Shown here in pieces: positions 25,389 to 34,093 of a DNA stretch of 64,000 nt. Numbering within the stretch: position 1 is the first letter of the stretch; each line of letters begins with the position of its first letter. Made by a program: the position numbers and the translations under genes. Location: assembly GCA_039962225.1 (NCBI GenBank), contig JAMPKV010000001.1, forward strand, positions 248,001 through 312,000. Reading direction: 5' to 3'. Below the pieces are notes generated by a model, which saw only the letters and a program-made list of their open reading frames with translations, did no database searches and was not told the origin of the DNA. Source of the stretch: Microcoleus sp. AS-A8. GTDB lineage: Bacteria; Cyanobacteriota; Cyanobacteriia; Cyanobacteriales; Coleofasciculaceae.

Positions 25389-27251
25389 TCACGGCTGTTT
25401 TTTATGGGTAATGTCCTCCATTAAAAGAATCACGCCTTGTTGCTGATTCGTAATAATCAGGGGTGTGCAGATCACCCGGCAATGGATGGATTGGCCGCGA
25501 CGGTTAACCGCCTCTAATACAATCTCTTGGTAATCTGATGCTCCATTTTGACAGGCGCGGACGGGTTCCCTGAGTTGCTCTACGGGCAAACCCAAATCCA
25601 AATCAAAGAAAAAATATCCTTCAGCCTCATTACTGGGGATTCCCCATAAATTGACGGCTTCACCGTTCCAAAGTTGAACAGAAAGGCGGTTGCTTAAAAC
25701 GACCATTCCCATCTGTAGACTGGTGAGAATGGATTCCAAAAAGGCGTTGACGCACTTAAATTCGTCGGTACGAGCGCGCAGTTCGTCATTCGTGGCTTGG
25801 AGTTCCTCGTTAGAAGATTGGATCTCCTCGTTCATTGTCTCCAATTCTTCATTGGTACTCTGGAGTTCTTCGTTGGTGGTTTCTAGTTCTTCGTTGGTAC
25901 TTTGGAGTTCTTCGTTAGTGGTTTCTAGTTCTTCGTTGGCAGTCTGGAGTTCTTCATAAGCGGTTTCCACTTCCTGAGTAGAACGCAAAAGTTTCTGTTG
26001 CAACTGGTAGTAGCGCGTTTCATCCTGGAACACCACTAACACGCCCAAGAGTTCACCCTGGCTATCCATTAAAGGGATAATGTCAATGTCTAACCAGATG
26101 GAATTACTCTCGCCCACCTTCGAGAATTCCACATTATTGATCTGGAGGGGGCGGCGTTCGCTATAAGCTTTCTGGATGAGCGATCGCAGTTCAGCAGGTT
26201 GATAGGAGAGTTCTAAATCCTGTAGAGGGCGTTCCAGATCGGCGTTGGTGAGATTCAACAAAATGCGAGCTTGTCGGTTGGCGATGGCTAGCTTACCGTG
26301 CATATCCATCACGATTTGGGCGACGGATAGACTCTCGAAAGCTTCATCCCGCAAACGCATATTTCTCATCACATGGTTAGCGACCTCGGTGTTGCCCGCT
26401 TCTACAAGAACTAATCGACGATCGCGCAGTGACACCTGGGAGAGTTTGGCAAAAATTCGATGCTTGAGGTTAACCGGTGTAAAGAGATTGGCATGAGTTA
26501 GCAGCATCTCCGCCTTGCCGACAAATAGAAATCCCCTGTCTTTGAGAGCGAAGTGAAAACGGGCGAGGACGCGTGCTTGAGTCTCCGTATTGAAATACAT
26601 CAGGGTATTGCGGCAAATCAGCAAATCCAGATGACCGATGGGAGCATCCTGAACCAAGTTGTTGCGACCAAAAATCACGCATCGGCGCAAATCAGCGCGG
26701 AACGTGTAGGCGTTGCGTGTGGAGTCGAAGTATTTATCGCGCAGAGGTTGAGGAAGATTTCCTAATTGTCTGGCGGTATAGGAGGCGAGGCGACCATAAC
26801 TAACAGCGTCTTCATCTAAATCCGTGGCGTAGATTTTCACCCGCGATCGGAATGCCTCTTCTCCAAGAATTTCCGCGAGAATTATGGCAATTGTATAGGC
26901 TTCCTCACCGGAAGCACAGCCAGCCGTCCAAACGCGAATTAGCTCATTGTCTGGCTTCATTTCCAGAATTTGGGGAATTACCTCTTGAGCGAGATAGTTC
27001 CAGGCGGGTAAATCCCGGAAAAACGTAGTGACGTTCAACAGTAGAGCATCAAATAGATAGTTGAACTCAAGTGGGTTTGCCTCCAGGTAATCCAGATAGT
27101 CCGTAAACGACTCTGCTCCTACGAGTTGCATCCGCTTTTTCGTCAAGCGCATCAGTGACGGACGCTTATAGCCTGTAAAGTCGAAACCGCGAGTGCGCTT
27201 GAGATAGTTTAGTAATGCCTCAAAGGTTGGATCGTCTAGATTGATACTCAT
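25389..27251 (-). CDS. cheR: CheR methyltransferase fused to PAS-coiled coil-PAS
   Basis: 620 residues. The CheR domain (about 1-275) methylates glutamates of chemoreceptor-like proteins: NVTTFFRD (73-80), the SAM loop AGCASGEEAYT (110-120), YATDLDEDAV and DLLICRNTLMYF. A PAS domain at about 305-415 is followed by a striking heptad repeat (about 420-500, TTNEELQSTNEELE and variants) that forms a long coiled coil, then a second PAS (505-620). In many bacteria CheB, CheR, PAS and a histidine kinase form one hybrid protein; here CheB is a separate gene and no kinase domain follows the last PAS. The start overlaps the CheB stop by four bases (ATGA). Confidence 0.93.
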   Translation of the reverse strand: MSINLDDPTFEALLNYLKRTRGFDFTGYKRPSLMRLTKKRMQLVGAESFTDYLDYLEANPLEFNYLFDALLLNVTTFFRDLPAWNYLAQEVIPQILEMKPDNELIRVWTAGCASGEEAYTIAIILAEILGEEAFRSRVKIYATDLDEDAVSYGRLASYTARQLGNLPQPLRDKYFDSTRNAYTFRADLRRCVIFGRNNLVQDAPIGHLDLLICRNTLMYFNTETQARVLARFHFALKDRGFLFVGKAEMLLTHANLFTPVNLKHRIFAKLSQVSLRDRRLVLVEAGNTEVANHVMRNMRLRDEAFESLSVAQIVMDMHGKLAIANRQARILLNLTNADLERPLQDLELSYQPAELRSLIQKAYSERRPLQINNVEFSKVGESNSIWLDIDIIPLMDSQGELLGVLVVFQDETRYYQLQQKLLRSTQEVETAYEELQTANEELETTNEELQSTNEELETTNEELQSTNEELETMNEEIQSSNEELQATNDELRARTDEFKCVNAFLESILTSLQMGMVVLSNRLSVQLWNGEAVNLWGIPSNEAEGYFFFDLDLGLPVEQLREPVRACQNGASDYQEIVLEAVNRRGQSIHCRVICTPLIITNQQQGVILLMEDITHKKQP

Positions 27252-27907
27252 CCCTCCTGGTTTTCGAGCTGTCCATACACCACTAATTGGGTAATAGCCT
27301 TTCCAATTTTATCCAATGGTAAAACCCAATCAACGCAGCCGGTGGCAATGGCAGCCGCAGGCATTCCCCACACTTTCGATGTCGCTTGATCTTGTGCAAT
27401 CACCTTCCCACCCATTTTTTTGATGGTTTGGACTCCTGTGGAGCCATCCCCATCGCCTCCAGTTAAGACGACTGCGATCGCCCGTTGTTGGTAGTGTTGT
27501 GCCACCGACTCGAATAATATCTCCGCCGCAGGGCGCACAAAATGCACTTTTTCCGTTTGGGAAAGGGAAAGACTGCCATCCGCATTCACTAACAGGTGAT
27601 AATCGGGTGGGGCAATAAACACCTTACCAGGACTCAGGTGACCTCCTTCCTCCGCCTGCTTGACTTGCAGGGAAGTACGGCGGTTGAGGATTTCAGCTAA
27701 TAGGCTGGGATACCGAGGGGACAGATGTTGTACGACCACAATTGGAACAGGAAAGTCAGGCGCTAGGGCAGATAGAACCTGAGTCAAGGCATTTAGTCCA
27801 TCTGCTGAGGAGGTTAGTGCAACAAGATCAAAGGCGGGAGAGGTAGGGCTTTGCGCTGAAGAGATTTGGCTATCACTTTGATGAGATTTTTCGGGATTGG
27901 TAATCAC
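27248..27907 (-). CDS. cheB: CheB-type methylesterase without receiver domain
   Basis: 219 residues holding only the CheB catalytic domain, which removes methyl groups from or deamidates receptor glutamines/glutamates. The triad is S34 (TSSADG, usually ASTGG), H61 (VVQHLSP) and D154 (LTGGDGDG, usually LTGMGxDG). No receiver domain precedes it, so it is not phospho-gated in the usual way. It is coupled to the CheR-PAS gene by an ATGA overlap and the two must be co-expressed. There is no chemoreceptor, CheA or CheW in the window, so it probably acts in a stand-alone sensory pathway, not flagellar chemotaxis. Confidence 0.92.
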   Translation of the reverse strand: MITNPEKSHQSDSQISSAQSPTSPAFDLVALTSSADGLNALTQVLSALAPDFPVPIVVVQHLSPRYPSLLAEILNRRTSLQVKQAEEGGHLSPGKVFIAPPDYHLLVNADGSLSLSQTEKVHFVRPAAEILFESVAQHYQQRAIAVVLTGGDGDGSTGVQTIKKMGGKVIAQDQATSKVWGMPAAAIATGCVDWVLPLDKIGKAITQLVVYGQLENQEG

Positions 27908-28355
27908 TGTATTTTATTATCTTTATTTTCAAGAGGGGTTATTATTTGAATTAACCTTTTGTAGCTGTTGAACAAGGTCAAACGATTTTTTTAGCTCTCG
28001 CTCTGGCAATCTTTTATACCAACCCTCTTTACAAAAACAACCCTCTTTAAGTAGAGCCAGCCACAGCTTAGGGGTGCTAGGGTTAATGGGCAATAAAGAA
28101 ACAAAGATATTACATTTCAAACCCCGCCCTTTCTGGGTAGGGTTTTTCATTGGCGTTCCAACTTGGGAGTGGGGGAGTAGGGAAGAACGTTTTTCGGACT
28201 ACTCCTAAAAACGAGAGAGACACTTCTGTCGCGCTGCACTCAGCGAGTTCTCCCCCAGGGGGCGTTAGGGGGATGGTAAAAGATGTGGGTTTAATGTCAA
28301 GATTGGGTCTAGAGAAAAATCACATCCTATTTCTTGGCAATCAGAAAACACATCC
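27908..28355. other. Divergent intergenic region cheB / patatin gene
   Basis: It should hold outward promoters for cheB and the patatin gene. It also carries a hairpin AAACCC-cg-CCC / GGG-ta-GGGTTT with T5 at about 28119-28146. Two overlapping frames (27929-28150 minus, 28150-28407 plus) run through this repeat-like DNA and look spurious. Confidence 0.45.
28119..28146 (+). terminator. Terminator-like hairpin, orphan
   Basis: AAACCCCGCCC, loop TTTCT, GGGTAGGGTTTTT. Rightward orientation with no plus-strand gene to its left. It belongs to the same family of G/C-rich T-tailed hairpins as 11680 and 25331, so it may be a dispersed repeat that looks like a terminator. Confidence 0.5.
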
Positions 28356-31300
28356 ATGTCTGAATACACCTTTAAAAAACCTAACTTTCGTCGAGAAATT
28401 CGCTTAGGGCTGGTTGTTTATGGTGGGGTTTCACTCGCCATTTACATGAATGGAGTCTGTCGGGAATTTTATAATGCTGTACGTGGGCGGGGTATTTATA
28501 AACTGATTAAAGCCCTTACAGATTCGGATATTGTTGTCGATATTATATCGGGAACCTCCGCTGGCGGCATTAATGGTGTTCTTCTCAGTTATGCTTTGGC
28601 AAACAGCGATTTAAAAGAAGTGGTTGATTTTGCTAACTTTGCTGATATTTGGCGGGAAAGTGGCGATATTCTTCAACTTCTGCGGGAACCGAGTTCTAGC
28701 CAGACAAAAGTTGAGTCTGTTTTAAATGGCGAAGGTTATTATCAAAACCAGCTCAAAGAAGCGTTTGAAAAGGGCTATAACAATAAGCATTCTGCTCCTC
28801 AAGGAGAATGGGTATCCGATTTTAATGAACTTGATTTATTTATTACAGGCACAGATATTTTTGGGCGAATTTATAAAACCTTTGATGACACGGGAAGGGT
28901 GATTGAAATTAAAGACCATCGGGCGGTTTTTCAGCTCAAACATCGTCGGGGGAGAAAGGAGCCTTTTAATCTCAAAAGAAATCAAGATTTGATTCCGATT
29001 TTCCCCGAAGAAACTTGCCAATCTTTGGCTAAACTTTGTAGAATTACTTCTTGTTTTCCCGTAGCTTTTCCTGTAGTTGATGTGGAACTAAAGGGCAACA
29101 ATAAAATCGATCAAAAATTAGTGGAGTGGGGTCAACTCGATAATCGGGAGTTTGTTGAGAATCTCCAAGGTCAAGGACATCAATTATACTTCGTAGATGG
29201 CGGTGTATTGGATAATCGTCCTTTTAGTTACACGATTAAGGAGATGTACTATCGCACCATCAACCGTCCTGTTGATCGCAAATTATTTTATATCGATCCA
29301 AGTCCAGATCGGTTCATTGATCAGGATGGTTTCAAGAATATAGGTAAGCCCAATACTTTACAGATTATCCAAGATTCTTTAATTGGAATACCCATGTATG
29401 AAAGTATTGGGAATGATTTAGAAGCGATCAAAACGCATAATGAGAAAGTCAGGCGTTACAAGATTCTTCTTGCCGATACAGAGGCTCCCACGGATTCAAC
29501 AACGGCAACGTTAGAGGCGAGCGATATTAAAGAGACGATTTATCTGCGAAGTCGTCTGATTAGCTTGCGCGATCGCGTCCTACCTCTAGTATTGAGAATG
29601 GATCAGGACTTTAGAATTGATTCGCAAAAACAAGCCTACTTAGAAAAAGCCGCCAATGTATTAGCAGAGCCGATTACGAGAGAGAAAGAAAAGGGAAAAC
29701 GAGATAAAATTCGCCAAGCTTTTGAGAAACAAATTCGGAACTTAGATGTTGAATACAGCTTAAGAAAGCACTTCTATCTTATCCAAATCCTTTGTCAACG
29801 CCTGGAAACGGAATCTAATTTAGTCGAATATCAAAAACTTCGTTATTTATCCGAAAGTGTATCGCGCCAAATTAAACTTTTGGAAGTGATTCGCGAAGCC
29901 TTAAATCAGTTATTAAGCAATCCGATAGTCAGTGATTGTTTTTATGAATTACTGGCACAACCCAAGCTGGATAATCAGATGCGGGGTCATTTCTATGAGC
30001 GCTTGCTACGACTTCACCGCTTTTTACTAGATGCTGTTGGCTTAGAGAATTTTTTACCGGATGAAGGCTCAGATTTAGGAGAAATACCAGCCAATATTTT
30101 CCAAAGTTTACCGTTGAAGGCTAGAGAGCCATTTTATCATGAATGGTTATCTCAAACCCTAATTTCTGGCATTTTGTTGCAATTTAAACAAAAAATTAAT
30201 AAACTGCAAAGCCCACAAGAGATTGAAGAAAAGATTTGGAAAAATCCTGCCTTTAATTATGACAACCAAGAAAATGAGTATTTTGAAACGATTTTACGCA
30301 AAGTCGAACTTGCATCAGAAGCTTTAATTGAAACAAGCCAGCTAAGTGCCTCGGAAGAAATTCTCCCTTATTTTAAACAATTTAGAAATTTGGATAAAGT
30401 CGTTTATCCCTTTGAATATCTCATGAATTTGAAGGAAAAAGAACTCATTGAAACCATTCGGATTAGTCCTAACGATGCCAGCATGGGATTAGGAGAAGGG
30501 AAAACGCTAGAAGATAAATTAGCAGGAGATACCTTATTTGCTTTTGGTGGATTTTTTAAGAAATCTTGGCGTTCTAATGATATCCTCTGGGGACGGCTAG
30601 ATGGACTCAATCGGATTTTGGAAGCGCTGTTAACACCTGAATCCGTGAAAAAGTTTCCAGAATTTTTGGAACGTCAGGGTAACTGTCGCAGAGGGACACC
30701 AGAGTTTGAAGCCTTTACAGATAATTATTTAGAATTTTTGCTAAATGAGTCCTTACCGAATATCCTCGAAACCGAACGAACCCAAATTATTAGCTATCTT
30801 AGGAAACTATCGTACCCAGAAAAACTGACAGAGCAACAACTTAAATTGACGATTGAGCGATTACTCAGTACTTTGGTACTGGAAGGCCATCGCGAAATTG
30901 TAAACACCGATTTAACGAACGTTCTCCAAGATGAAATTGCCGAACAACTTAATTGGAACAGACAGCGACTTCAACCTAATAATTCAGCTAAAAATCGAGG
31001 TAAATCAACTAACATTGAAGAGGAAGAAAGACCTCAATATCATCCAGTACCCGGGTACTTTGATCGCAACGTGAGTGCGCTAGCGGCTTCCAGATTAGCC
31101 GAGGAAGCAATTACCCATTTATCCCAGGGGAATAGCGAGAGGTTTTTCCGGGAAAAATACAATGTGGGTCAAGAGACTGTGTTGGATAGTATTCCGCGCA
31201 TTATCTTGGCCAATATTTCAACCCAGTTCGCTCTAATTTTGAGAAATATTGTCTTAACGACATTAGGTAAGCGTTCCTCAATCTTACGCAAAAGCCTTAC

Positions 31301-31550
31301 CTATAATATTTTCGATAAATCGTTACAACTCTTCTATGGATGGCTACAATTTACAGGCCCCTTAGCCGTTCGAACTTCTAAGTATCGACCGATTTTCTTA
31401 CTCCTTCAGCTCATCTTACTCCTGATTGCGATCGCGGGTGTAGTAATTGTTATTTGGCAATCTTCGGTTTGGCTCATGATTGTGCTTAGTGCAACACTGC
31501 TGTTTTGGTTGCTGGAGATTATGCGGAAATCATCATCTCGCAGACGTTAG
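28356..31550 (+). CDS. Large patatin-like phospholipase
   Basis: 1064 residues. The N-terminal patatin domain (about 14-320) has the oxyanion/nucleophile motif GTSAGG (66-71, Ser68) and the dyad Asp D281 (VDGGVLDNRP), so it is probably an active lipid acyl hydrolase. GLVVYGGVSLAIYMNGV near residue 18 matches the patatin-related protein subfamily (TIGR03607 type), which has a long C-terminal extension. The rest (330-1010) is mostly alpha-helical and charged with no known fold. Two hydrophobic helices near the C-terminus (IFLLLQLILLLIAIAGVVIVIW and LMIVLSATLLFWLLEI) should anchor it in a membrane. Codons are more A/T-rich than in the neighbours, suggesting a different history. Confidence 0.9.
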   Translation: MSEYTFKKPNFRREIRLGLVVYGGVSLAIYMNGVCREFYNAVRGRGIYKLIKALTDSDIVVDIISGTSAGGINGVLLSYALANSDLKEVVDFANFADIWRESGDILQLLREPSSSQTKVESVLNGEGYYQNQLKEAFEKGYNNKHSAPQGEWVSDFNELDLFITGTDIFGRIYKTFDDTGRVIEIKDHRAVFQLKHRRGRKEPFNLKRNQDLIPIFPEETCQSLAKLCRITSCFPVAFPVVDVELKGNNKIDQKLVEWGQLDNREFVENLQGQGHQLYFVDGGVLDNRPFSYTIKEMYYRTINRPVDRKLFYIDPSPDRFIDQDGFKNIGKPNTLQIIQDSLIGIPMYESIGNDLEAIKTHNEKVRRYKILLADTEAPTDSTTATLEASDIKETIYLRSRLISLRDRVLPLVLRMDQDFRIDSQKQAYLEKAANVLAEPITREKEKGKRDKIRQAFEKQIRNLDVEYSLRKHFYLIQILCQRLETESNLVEYQKLRYLSESVSRQIKLLEVIREALNQLLSNPIVSDCFYELLAQPKLDNQMRGHFYERLLRLHRFLLDAVGLENFLPDEGSDLGEIPANIFQSLPLKAREPFYHEWLSQTLISGILLQFKQKINKLQSPQEIEEKIWKNPAFNYDNQENEYFETILRKVELASEALIETSQLSASEEILPYFKQFRNLDKVVYPFEYLMNLKEKELIETIRISPNDASMGLGEGKTLEDKLAGDTLFAFGGFFKKSWRSNDILWGRLDGLNRILEALLTPESVKKFPEFLERQGNCRRGTPEFEAFTDNYLEFLLNESLPNILETERTQIISYLRKLSYPEKLTEQQLKLTIERLLSTLVLEGHREIVNTDLTNVLQDEIAEQLNWNRQRLQPNNSAKNRGKSTNIEEEERPQYHPVPGYFDRNVSALAASRLAEEAITHLSQGNSERFFREKYNVGQETVLDSIPRIILANISTQFALILRNIVLTTLGKRSSILRKSLTYNIFDKSLQLFYGWLQFTGPLAVRTSKYRPIFLLLQLILLLIAIAGVVIVIWQSSVWLMIVLSATLLFWLLEIMRKSSSRRR

Positions 31551-31566
31551 CGATCGCGCTGAGACG

Positions 31567-33048
31567 TTATTGCTCAATTCCAGATTCAAAAAGCTGATGA
31601 CTCTTCCTCTCGGTTAGCCAATAAGTCATCATTTTCCCTTTGCCCTTAACCTCAATCACACCCCGTTCTTCAAATAAAAATTTATCTTGCAAACGCTCTT
31701 TTGTCACAGCCGTAACTTGAATTTTTCCTGGTAATCCCAATGATTCCATCCGGGAGGCAACATTCACGGCATCCCCCCACAAGTCATAGCTAAATTTTTT
31801 GATGCCAATCACACCCGCGACGACCGGCCCCGTATTAATGCCGATGCGAATTTGGAAGGATTCACCTTGTTGGGTTTGGAACTTTCCAATGGCTTGTTGC
31901 ATATCCAAAGCCATTTGAGCGATCGCTTCTGCATGATGATCCGTTGCTACAGGCAAGCCGCCAGCCACCATGTAGGCATCACCAATGGTTTTAATTTTTT
32001 CAACCCCGTGTTTTTCTGCTAATTGGTCAAAAACAGAAAATATTTGATTTAACAAATTCAGCAGTTCTAAAGGAGCCAGTTGAGCGGCTAGGGGAGTAAA
32101 GCCGACAATATCAGCAAATAAAATAGTGGCTTCAGTAAATTGTTGAGCCAATGAACCTTCAAACTGTTTCAATTGGTCTGCAATCGGCTTGGGCAAAATA
32201 TTCAGTAATAGCCGTTCTGATTTGTGTTGTTCCAATCGTAGGGCTTGTTCGGCTCTGATGCGATCGCTAATATCCGATTGAATCCCCACAAAATGAGTAA
32301 GGTTATTATCCTCATCATAAATCGGTGAAATCGTTAATTCATTCCAAAAGGGGGTTCCATCCTTCCGGTAATTAAGTAGAGTAACCGTGCAGTGTTCTCC
32401 GGCTTTAATCGCCGCACGGAGTTGTGCCACAGCGGGCTGACTGGTTTCTTTGCCTTGCAAAAAACGACAGTTATAACCGAGTACCTCAGCGGCAGAGTAA
32501 CCGGTGATTTGCTCAAAGGCAGGATTCACATAAATCAGAGGCATACCCGGTAATCGAGTATCGGCAATCACAATCCCCACGCGGCTAGCCGCAATCGCCT
32601 GATCTCGTAGCTTCACCGATTGCTGTAACCTTGTGCGATACGCGCCACTGCCTCCCCAATTGCTTTCTGTAACATCTTGAGCGATGCCATGGCTTAAGCC
32701 GTTTTCATAGGAGGATAAGCGCCAGGATAGCCAGCGATAGCTGCCATCTCGGCAACGGTAGCGATTTTTCAGTTGGATCGGAGTATGGCTTGCGTTGAGG
32801 GTATGGCATTGATACTCCATCTCAACCGTGAAGGCAACATCGTCGGGATGGACAAAATCTAACCAAGGACGTGAGTACAATTCATCTAGCGTCCAGCCTA
32901 AGGTCGTTTGCCAAACACAGTTGAGCTCCCGGAAATAACCATCCTTGCCACGGATACACAACAAATCTAGAGAAAGATTAAAAAAAGCTTGGAGAGAAGC
33001 CTCCCTAGTGATTAGGTTTGGCTCACTCTCCTCACACGAAGGATTCAT
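31567..33048 (-). CDS. PAS-LOV class III adenylate cyclase
   Basis: 493 residues predicted to make cAMP in response to blue light. PAS at about 18-128; LOV domain at about 148-262 with photoactive C194 in GYNCRFLQG plus flavin ligands N193, N226 (LLNYRKDG), N236 (FWNEL) and Q257 (GIQSDI), all intact. A linker helix (263-300) leads to a cyclase domain (about 305-480) with metal-binding D313 (FADIVGF) and D357 (IGDAYM), adenine-selecting K353 and D422, and N429/R433 (AVNVASR). Residue choice therefore favours ATP over GTP. A LOV-linked adenylate cyclase is known from Microcoleus chthonoplastes (mPAC) and this gene has the same core. GGAAA about ten bases before ATG 33048 supports the start. Confidence 0.93.
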   Translation of the reverse strand: MNPSCEESEPNLITREASLQAFFNLSLDLLCIRGKDGYFRELNCVWQTTLGWTLDELYSRPWLDFVHPDDVAFTVEMEYQCHTLNASHTPIQLKNRYRCRDGSYRWLSWRLSSYENGLSHGIAQDVTESNWGGSGAYRTRLQQSVKLRDQAIAASRVGIVIADTRLPGMPLIYVNPAFEQITGYSAAEVLGYNCRFLQGKETSQPAVAQLRAAIKAGEHCTVTLLNYRKDGTPFWNELTISPIYDEDNNLTHFVGIQSDISDRIRAEQALRLEQHKSERLLLNILPKPIADQLKQFEGSLAQQFTEATILFADIVGFTPLAAQLAPLELLNLLNQIFSVFDQLAEKHGVEKIKTIGDAYMVAGGLPVATDHHAEAIAQMALDMQQAIGKFQTQQGESFQIRIGINTGPVVAGVIGIKKFSYDLWGDAVNVASRMESLGLPGKIQVTAVTKERLQDKFLFEERGVIEVKGKGKMMTYWLTERKSHQLFESGIEQ

Positions 33049-33170
33049 CTGATGTTTCCAGGGAAAGATTTACGTCGGTTGTTGCACCCTCAACCGGAAT
33101 TTCCTGTTTGATTCCTATTATTGCATTTTCTTAAGATGTCTGGAAATTTGACGCCAATCTGATCTAGCTC

Positions 33171-33917
33171 TCATCGAGTCAGTGCGTTCAAGAAGCGCTG
33201 GAGATTCGTCAGGAACCCAGGTTTTTTAAGGGTTGGTGTTGTTTCACCTTCACCCGTATCGCTACTACCCATGGCTTTGGCCAGGATTTGATCTAGAGCT
33301 TCTCCGGCAGGTCTTTGAGGCTCTTCTGCAATCAGCTGGTACTCATCATCGATTTCTAGCCAAACTTGCCAGAGTCCAGGGTATGAGCGCAAGATAGCCG
33401 CCGGATCGATAGGTCGGAGGTAGTAACAAGGCTCGATGGTGCTGAGGAACCGCTCACGCAACTTACGTGCCGCCATGCCAATCCCAATCGTATAGATATC
33501 TTCTAACTGGGGGTTGAGCAAAACACAGGGGCGATCACCGGCCAGATTGCAAAGGATTTCCACTTGAGCCACTTCCACCGCCGAAGGCGCAACCAGCAAG
33601 AACGCCTTGTCCTCGGCCTGGATTTTGTTTTCGATAGGTGAGCGGGAAGTCCCGACATCACTGATTTTAAAGGGTACCTCACCCCAATCCCGACGAGCCA
33701 GAGCCGCTGCACCGGTATCGGGAAACAAGACTTTTAACCCTGAGCCATACTCCTCAAACAACGGAATAAATTGTTGTGCGATCGACTGAGCTTGGAGGGC
33801 AATTTCTGGAAATACCAGTTCCACTTGCAACCGGGTACGACCGTCATTTAAAGCGGATTGAGTAGCCTCTTTGGCTTGGGCGATGGCTTCTTCAAGACTT
33901 TTAGGAAGCTCTGCCAT
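33171..33917 (-). CDS. DUF1995 protein (LPA3-like)
   Basis: 248 residues of the DUF1995 family, found in cyanobacteria and plastids. The plant relative LPA3 assists photosystem II assembly. Typical features are the opening LP.SLEEAI.QA..A....L..G..RL.VE..FPE (residues 4-38), VLFPDTGAAALARRDW and APSAVEVAQVE, with QVWLEIDDEYQLIAEEP near the end. No signal peptide or membrane segment. It stands alone, transcribed leftwards behind the LOV cyclase gene's start (122-base gap), so it may share a transcript with it. Confidence 0.85.
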   Translation of the reverse strand: MAELPKSLEEAIAQAKEATQSALNDGRTRLQVELVFPEIALQAQSIAQQFIPLFEEYGSGLKVLFPDTGAAALARRDWGEVPFKISDVGTSRSPIENKIQAEDKAFLLVAPSAVEVAQVEILCNLAGDRPCVLLNPQLEDIYTIGIGMAARKLRERFLSTIEPCYYLRPIDPAAILRSYPGLWQVWLEIDDEYQLIAEEPQRPAGEALDQILAKAMGSSDTGEGETTPTLKKPGFLTNLQRFLNALTR

Positions 33918-34093
33918 AATCGTTTTTTTTCTTCATTGTTAAATTTGCTACTAAAAGTAGTATCACCTGCAATGGCTAAATAGCCAACAAGTGAGCAAGG
34001 GTTTGATTTATAACCGTCAATGATTCACTGATTGTTAAAATTTGTTACTGTTTAAATATTGACCGCCATCCAGTCCCTCCAATTAACCCGGAT

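Noticed and set aside
27929..28407. Two small frames between cheB and the patatin gene
   Set aside because: They run through terminator-like repeats, lack ribosome sites and do not resemble proteins.
28356..33048. CBASS-like pairing of the patatin with a cyclase
   Set aside because: The neighbouring enzyme is a class III adenylate cyclase with photosensor, not a CD-NTase, and it is on the opposite strand with its own start.
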